Of a stretch of 54,764 nt of DNA, positions 51,662 through 54,764 are shown one piece after another. A model generated the notes under the pieces. The model saw only the letters and a list, made by a program, of their open reading frames with translations, was not told where the DNA came from and ran no database searches. A program made the position numbers and the translations under genes. Source of the DNA: Planctomycetota bacterium. Its GTDB lineage: Bacteria > Planctomycetota > PLA2 > JAEUHO01. Location of the stretch: contig JASJAY010000008.1 in the NCBI GenBank assembly GCA_030066775.1, positions 1-54,764 on the forward strand, in the 5' to 3' direction. Numbering within the stretch: the stretch's first letter is position 1; every line of letters begins with the position of its first letter.

Positions 51662-53173
51662 TCAACGCCGGCGCAGGCGACGCTGCAGCTTCTTGACCTT
51701 CTTCTTCGCCTTCTTGCGCCCCCAGCAGCGCCAAGGCTTCCAGCTGCACGTCTCCTCGATCCGCAAGCGGATCGCCTCCGCTTCGTCGAGCATCTGGCCG
51801 CCCACGTCGGGCGCGATGCGGCGACCCAGGCGCCACTGCACCTGGTAGCTGAAGATGCGCATCCACAGGATCGAGATGCAGGAGTCCACGCGGCGCTTCG
51901 CGGCTTCGAGCGTCCAGATCAGACGGCACTCGAGCCGGCGCTTCAGACCCGCGTCCTCCACGAGGCAGATCAGGTCCTCGATCTGCTCCTCGATCGTGGG
52001 CGGCTCCGGCGGCAGGGAGGGCGCCGGCGCCGACGCGGCCGGGGCGAGTGCACGCAGCGCGACGCCGCGGTACCAGGCGCTCGATCCGGTGACGAGCGTG
52101 AAGGCGGTCGATGAGCTGAACCCGCCGAGGCCGTCGCCGAGGCACACACGGTTCGCGTTCACGCTGCCGCTGCGCACGCCGGCGAGCACGGCGTCGAGGT
52201 TGCCGTCCCCGTCCACGTCACCGAGCGAGACGCTGTACGTGCTGGCCGCGAGGGTGTCGATCGGCGTCAGGCCGAAGGCACCCGTCCCGTCGCCGAGCGC
52301 GACATGATCGACGCCGACGCCCGACGCGAAGACCGCGTCCAGGTTGCCGTCGCCGTCCAGGTCCCCCAGGTCCACGCCGAAGTGCGAGGTGGCGGATGCC
52401 GCGAGATCACTGCACGCGAACCCGCCGGCGCCGTCGCCGAGGCAGACGCGGTTGGCCGCTGCGTTGTCCGCGATCAGGGCGTCCAGATCGCCGTCTCCGT
52501 CGACGTCGCCCAGGGCCACGCCGAGCGAGGTGCGCGTGAGGGGCTCGAGGTCGGAGCAGCTGAAGGCACCCGTGCCGTCACCCAGGCACACCCGGTCGGT
52601 GCCGATGCGCGCGACGATCGCGTCGAGGTTGCCGTCGCCGTCGACATCGCCGAGCGCGATGCCGAAGCCGTTTCCGGCCACGTCCATGTCGAGGAAGCTG
52701 CTGAAGCCGCCCGCCCCATCGCCAAGGCAGACGCGGTTGGTGCCGAGCCGCGCGAACACGGCGTCGAGATTGCCGTCCCCGTTCACGTCGCCGAGCGCCA
52801 CGGCGCTGCTGGTCATGGTGCTGGGCTCGATGTCGACGCAGCTGCTGAAGCCGCCGACCCCATCACCGAGGCAGATGCGGTTGGGCCCGCTGCGCGCGAA
52901 CACCGCGTCCAGCACGCCGTCCCCATTCATGTCGCCGAGGGCCACGGCCGTACTCGCGACGCCTGCGATGTCGGCCGGCCCGGAGGCGCTGAACCCGCCG
53001 AGGCCGTCGCTCAGACACACCTGGTCGGCGATCGTCGCATTGGCCGAGGCGAGCACGGGATCGTCGAACCCGTCGCCGTCGAGGTCGGCGCCGGCAATCT
53101 GCGTCGTCGCCAGCGTGAGAAGAAGTGCAAGCGCAAATGCGCGCGCCGAGGCCGAGGCGATATGGGTCCGCAC
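51662..53173 (-). CDS. Secreted FG-GAP/VCBS repeat protein
   Basis: 503 residues from a GTG at 53173, chosen because it has AAGGGGGG upstream and a clean signal peptide (ARAFALALLLTLATTQIAGA). An ATG at 53203 is possible but has no ribosome site. Seven repeats of about 46 residues each carry the Ca-binding D-x-[ND]-G-D-G-x-x-D motif and end ...GDG.GGFS. Six of the seven have a Cys in RVCLGDG or a close variant. After about residue 390 there is a distinct helical domain, and the end is very basic (WGRKKAKKKVKKLQRRLRRR). The repeats should form a beta-propeller that binds Ca. It is convergent with the kinase operon (9 nt). Confidence 0.85.
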   Translation of the reverse strand: MRTHIASASARAFALALLLTLATTQIAGADLDGDGFDDPVLASANATIADQVCLSDGLGGFSASGPADIAGVASTAVALGDMNGDGVLDAVFARSGPNRICLGDGVGGFSSCVDIEPSTMTSSAVALGDVNGDGNLDAVFARLGTNRVCLGDGAGGFSSFLDMDVAGNGFGIALGDVDGDGNLDAIVARIGTDRVCLGDGTGAFSCSDLEPLTRTSLGVALGDVDGDGDLDALIADNAAANRVCLGDGAGGFACSDLAASATSHFGVDLGDLDGDGNLDAVFASGVGVDHVALGDGTGAFGLTPIDTLAASTYSVSLGDVDGDGNLDAVLAGVRSGSVNANRVCLGDGLGGFSSSTAFTLVTGSSAWYRGVALRALAPAASAPAPSLPPEPPTIEEQIEDLICLVEDAGLKRRLECRLIWTLEAAKRRVDSCISILWMRIFSYQVQWRLGRRIAPDVGGQMLDEAEAIRLRIEETCSWKPWRCWGRKKAKKKVKKLQRRLRRR

Positions 53174-53343
53174 GGCGTACCCCCCCTTCGAGATAGGCAG
53201 CATCGCGCAAGCCACCCTGCACCTTCTTGCATAGCGCAGCATTCACATGACGTCATCTACACAGAGATGTCGCATTCGCGCGACGTGCGCGTCGCAGACA
53301 TCCGACATGCGCATCCCTGAACGACTCGTTCACAAACGGGTGG

Positions 53344-54764
53344 TCAACGGCCCCCTTTGCGCATGATGGCGTCGCGCAACGCGGCGAATGGGGCGTCCTG
53401 GCGCAGTACGACGCGCCCATCCCGCACCTCGATTCCCAGATCGGCATGCGTGCGACGCAAGTCGGGAAAGCGTTTTTCTCCGAGCGCGGCGCGCGCCAAC
53501 CGCTCGCAGACGTCGACGCCGAGGTGTCGATCCGCGAGGCGCATCAGCACGAGACCGGACGTGGGCCTGCCCGGCGTGACGTACTCGGTCGCGAAGAAGC
53601 GCATCGCGTCATCGAGGGAGCGGCGGCCCCGGGTCGCCTGCCGGATGGCCACGTCGATCTTCAGCGCGAGCGCGGCGCCGCCCCAGTAGACGCGGTGATA
53701 CGCGTACCGCATCGTCATCCGGCGGCTCTCCTCGGCGAGGCTCGCCTGGCCACCCGACGCCCGGCCCCGCTCCATCCAGTCGTGGAGGTTCTGCCACGCT
53801 TCCCGCGGCGTGAGGATGCCGGCCCGAGCACGCAGCACCTCCTGGTAGTAGCTGACGAACCCCTCCCCGAGCCAGCGGTCCGCGAGCACGGTGCTCGGCA
53901 TGCCGAGGTGGATCAGCTCGTGGATCGTGATCCACTCGCCGGGCATCTCCGCATCGGTCGTCGTGCCCGACAGCATCACGTGCACGAGGGGCCCCCCGGA
54001 GCGCGTCGCGCGACCGAACACGACGGGACGCCCGCGACCGGGCAGATGGGGCTCGATGAGCACGTGCGTCCGCGTCACGGGCAGCGGCGTGTAGAGCTCG
54101 TCGAGCGCGTCCATGGCGCGAACAAGCCATGCCTCGATCCCCTCGCGAGTGGCCCGGTGTGGCGCGTCCAGCACGTAGTAGACAACCTCCCCGCCGGGCA
54201 CGCCGACGCGTCCGGGGCTGAACCGCCCCACGGCCATGCGCGCATGCAGCGCCACCGCATGCGACGGAATCCGGTACACGGTGCGACCCGCTGCCGTCGT
54301 GCGCGTGGCGTCCACATGCCATGCCGAAGCGAGGGTCATCCCCGGGGGCAGCTCGAACGTGGCCTCGACGCGGGCATCGTCCGGCCAGCGTGCGGGATGC
54401 AGCAAGAGCAGCCCGGGGCGCGTGAGCAGGTCCCGACCCACGCGCTTCGTCTGACGCTCGTCCCGCGTGACCTGGGCGAGGCGCTCGAGGTCGACGGTGT
54501 AGGCGACGCGATGCGAGCCGCCCTCGAAGCGCGGCACGATCCCGTTGCGCGCTGGATTCGATCGGTACGCCGCGCGACCCGACGGATGCGGATGCATCCG
54601 GACGGCGGCGAGCGCAAGGTTTCGGGCGAGCACGAGTCGCTTGGGCACGTAGCCGCGGAAGTCGATCGCGACGACCGCCCGGGAGAAGCCGGGCTCGAAG
54701 CGGACGTGGTAGGTCCAACCGCGCGTCGCCGCCGGGGCGTCGGCCGCCGCGGGCGCCGCGCCGA
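53344..54764 (-). CDS. Gluzincin metallopeptidase (M61-like), N-terminus cut off
   Basis: The frame is open to the window edge, so the start lies beyond 54764; 473 codons are visible. The zinc motif HELIHLGMP (H-E-x-x-H) and the third ligand Glu in LGEGFVSYYQEV are present and properly spaced. Upstream, beta-rich segments such as WTYHVRFEPGFSRAVVAIDF resemble the N-terminal domain of M1/M61 aminopeptidases. The residues between suggest a peptidase acting on short peptides. A signal peptide would be in the missing part. The intergenic region 53174-53343 next to it holds no clear element. Confidence 0.8.
   Translation of the reverse strand, partial: GAAPAAADAPAATRGWTYHVRFEPGFSRAVVAIDFRGYVPKRLVLARNLALAAVRMHPHPSGRAAYRSNPARNGIVPRFEGGSHRVAYTVDLERLAQVTRDERQTKRVGRDLLTRPGLLLLHPARWPDDARVEATFELPPGMTLASAWHVDATRTTAAGRTVYRIPSHAVALHARMAVGRFSPGRVGVPGGEVVYYVLDAPHRATREGIEAWLVRAMDALDELYTPLPVTRTHVLIEPHLPGRGRPVVFGRATRSGGPLVHVMLSGTTTDAEMPGEWITIHELIHLGMPSTVLADRWLGEGFVSYYQEVLRARAGILTPREAWQNLHDWMERGRASGGQASLAEESRRMTMRYAYHRVYWGGAALALKIDVAIRQATRGRRSLDDAMRFFATEYVTPGRPTSGLVLMRLADRHLGVDVCERLARAALGEKRFPDLRRTHADLGIEVRDGRVVLRQDAPFAALRDAIMRKGGR

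Noticed and set aside
53247..53256. 10-bp palindrome ATGACGTCAT
   Set aside because: Short, in an intergenic region without matching elements; it can arise by chance.
1..54764. Mobile elements, integrons, phage or plasmid genes
   Set aside because: No transposase, integrase, recombinase, relaxase, capsid gene or flanking direct repeat was recognised on either strand.

Overview
This 54.8 kb window is very GC-rich and densely coded. It looks chromosomal: I see no transposase, integrase, phage gene or CRISPR array. The gene content suggests a Gram-negative-type bacterium, most likely from the Planctomycetota. The reasons are an ECF sigma factor directly upstream of a kinase-TM-WD40 protein, a cluster of multi-domain Ser/Thr kinases and pseudokinases, a NfeD/NfeD/FloA operon, FG-GAP and DUF4397 secreted proteins, a histone-H1-like Lys/Ala tail, and a LolC/LolD lipoprotein exporter alongside five predicted lipoproteins. 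The phylum is an inference; no rRNA is present to confirm it.

Layout. 1-6592 (minus strand): a run of genes for a Cys-rich lipoprotein, a class I aminotransferase, a secreted protein with a pseudopilin-like tail, threonine aldolase, a GT4 glycosyltransferase and the first 35 codons of a probable lipoyl synthase. 6899-11037 (plus): surface lipoproteins with propeller-like repeats and a membrane protein. 11047-12000 (minus): a coiled-coil tail-anchored protein. 12210-14219: a tRNA-Ala(GGC) gene, then a cobalamin riboswitch leading a surface lipoprotein. 14275-18936: the NfeD-FloA operon and a lipoprotein. 18950-22873 (minus): a Cys-rich CPXCG protein, a hybrid histidine kinase and the LolC/LolD transporter. 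23072-24787 (minus): an RseB-like and an anti-sigma-like protein. 25075: an isolated rplC. 25739-28585: three poorly known genes.

28714-37352 is a tightly packed type II fatty-acid/polyketide-like cluster: FabL-like reductase, ACP fused to a zinc ribbon, two complete ketosynthases, two ketosynthase-like proteins that lack the active-site Cys, two FabZ-like dehydratases, FabG, AcpS and two small proteins. Seven successive junctions overlap by exactly 4 nt. No acyltransferase, FabD, FabH, ligase or thioesterase is present, so the product cannot be read from the window.

37365-41413 (minus) holds the ECF sigma and WD40-kinase pair. 41577-42878 (minus) is a duplicated DUF4397 protein. It is divergent from a three-gene signalling operon at 43163-51653: a tandem double kinase with six TM helices, a pseudokinase with an FGE-like domain, and a J-like domain with a pseudokinase. 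The divergent promoter region carries a perfect 22-bp palindrome and a second inverted repeat. 51662-54764 (minus) encodes an FG-GAP repeat protein and a truncated gluzincin-type metallopeptidase.

The strongest leads for undescribed biology are the double kinase/pseudokinase operon, the ACP-zinc-ribbon cluster with two KS/CLF-like pairs, and the B12-riboswitch-controlled surface lipoprotein, which may be an analogue of BtuG.
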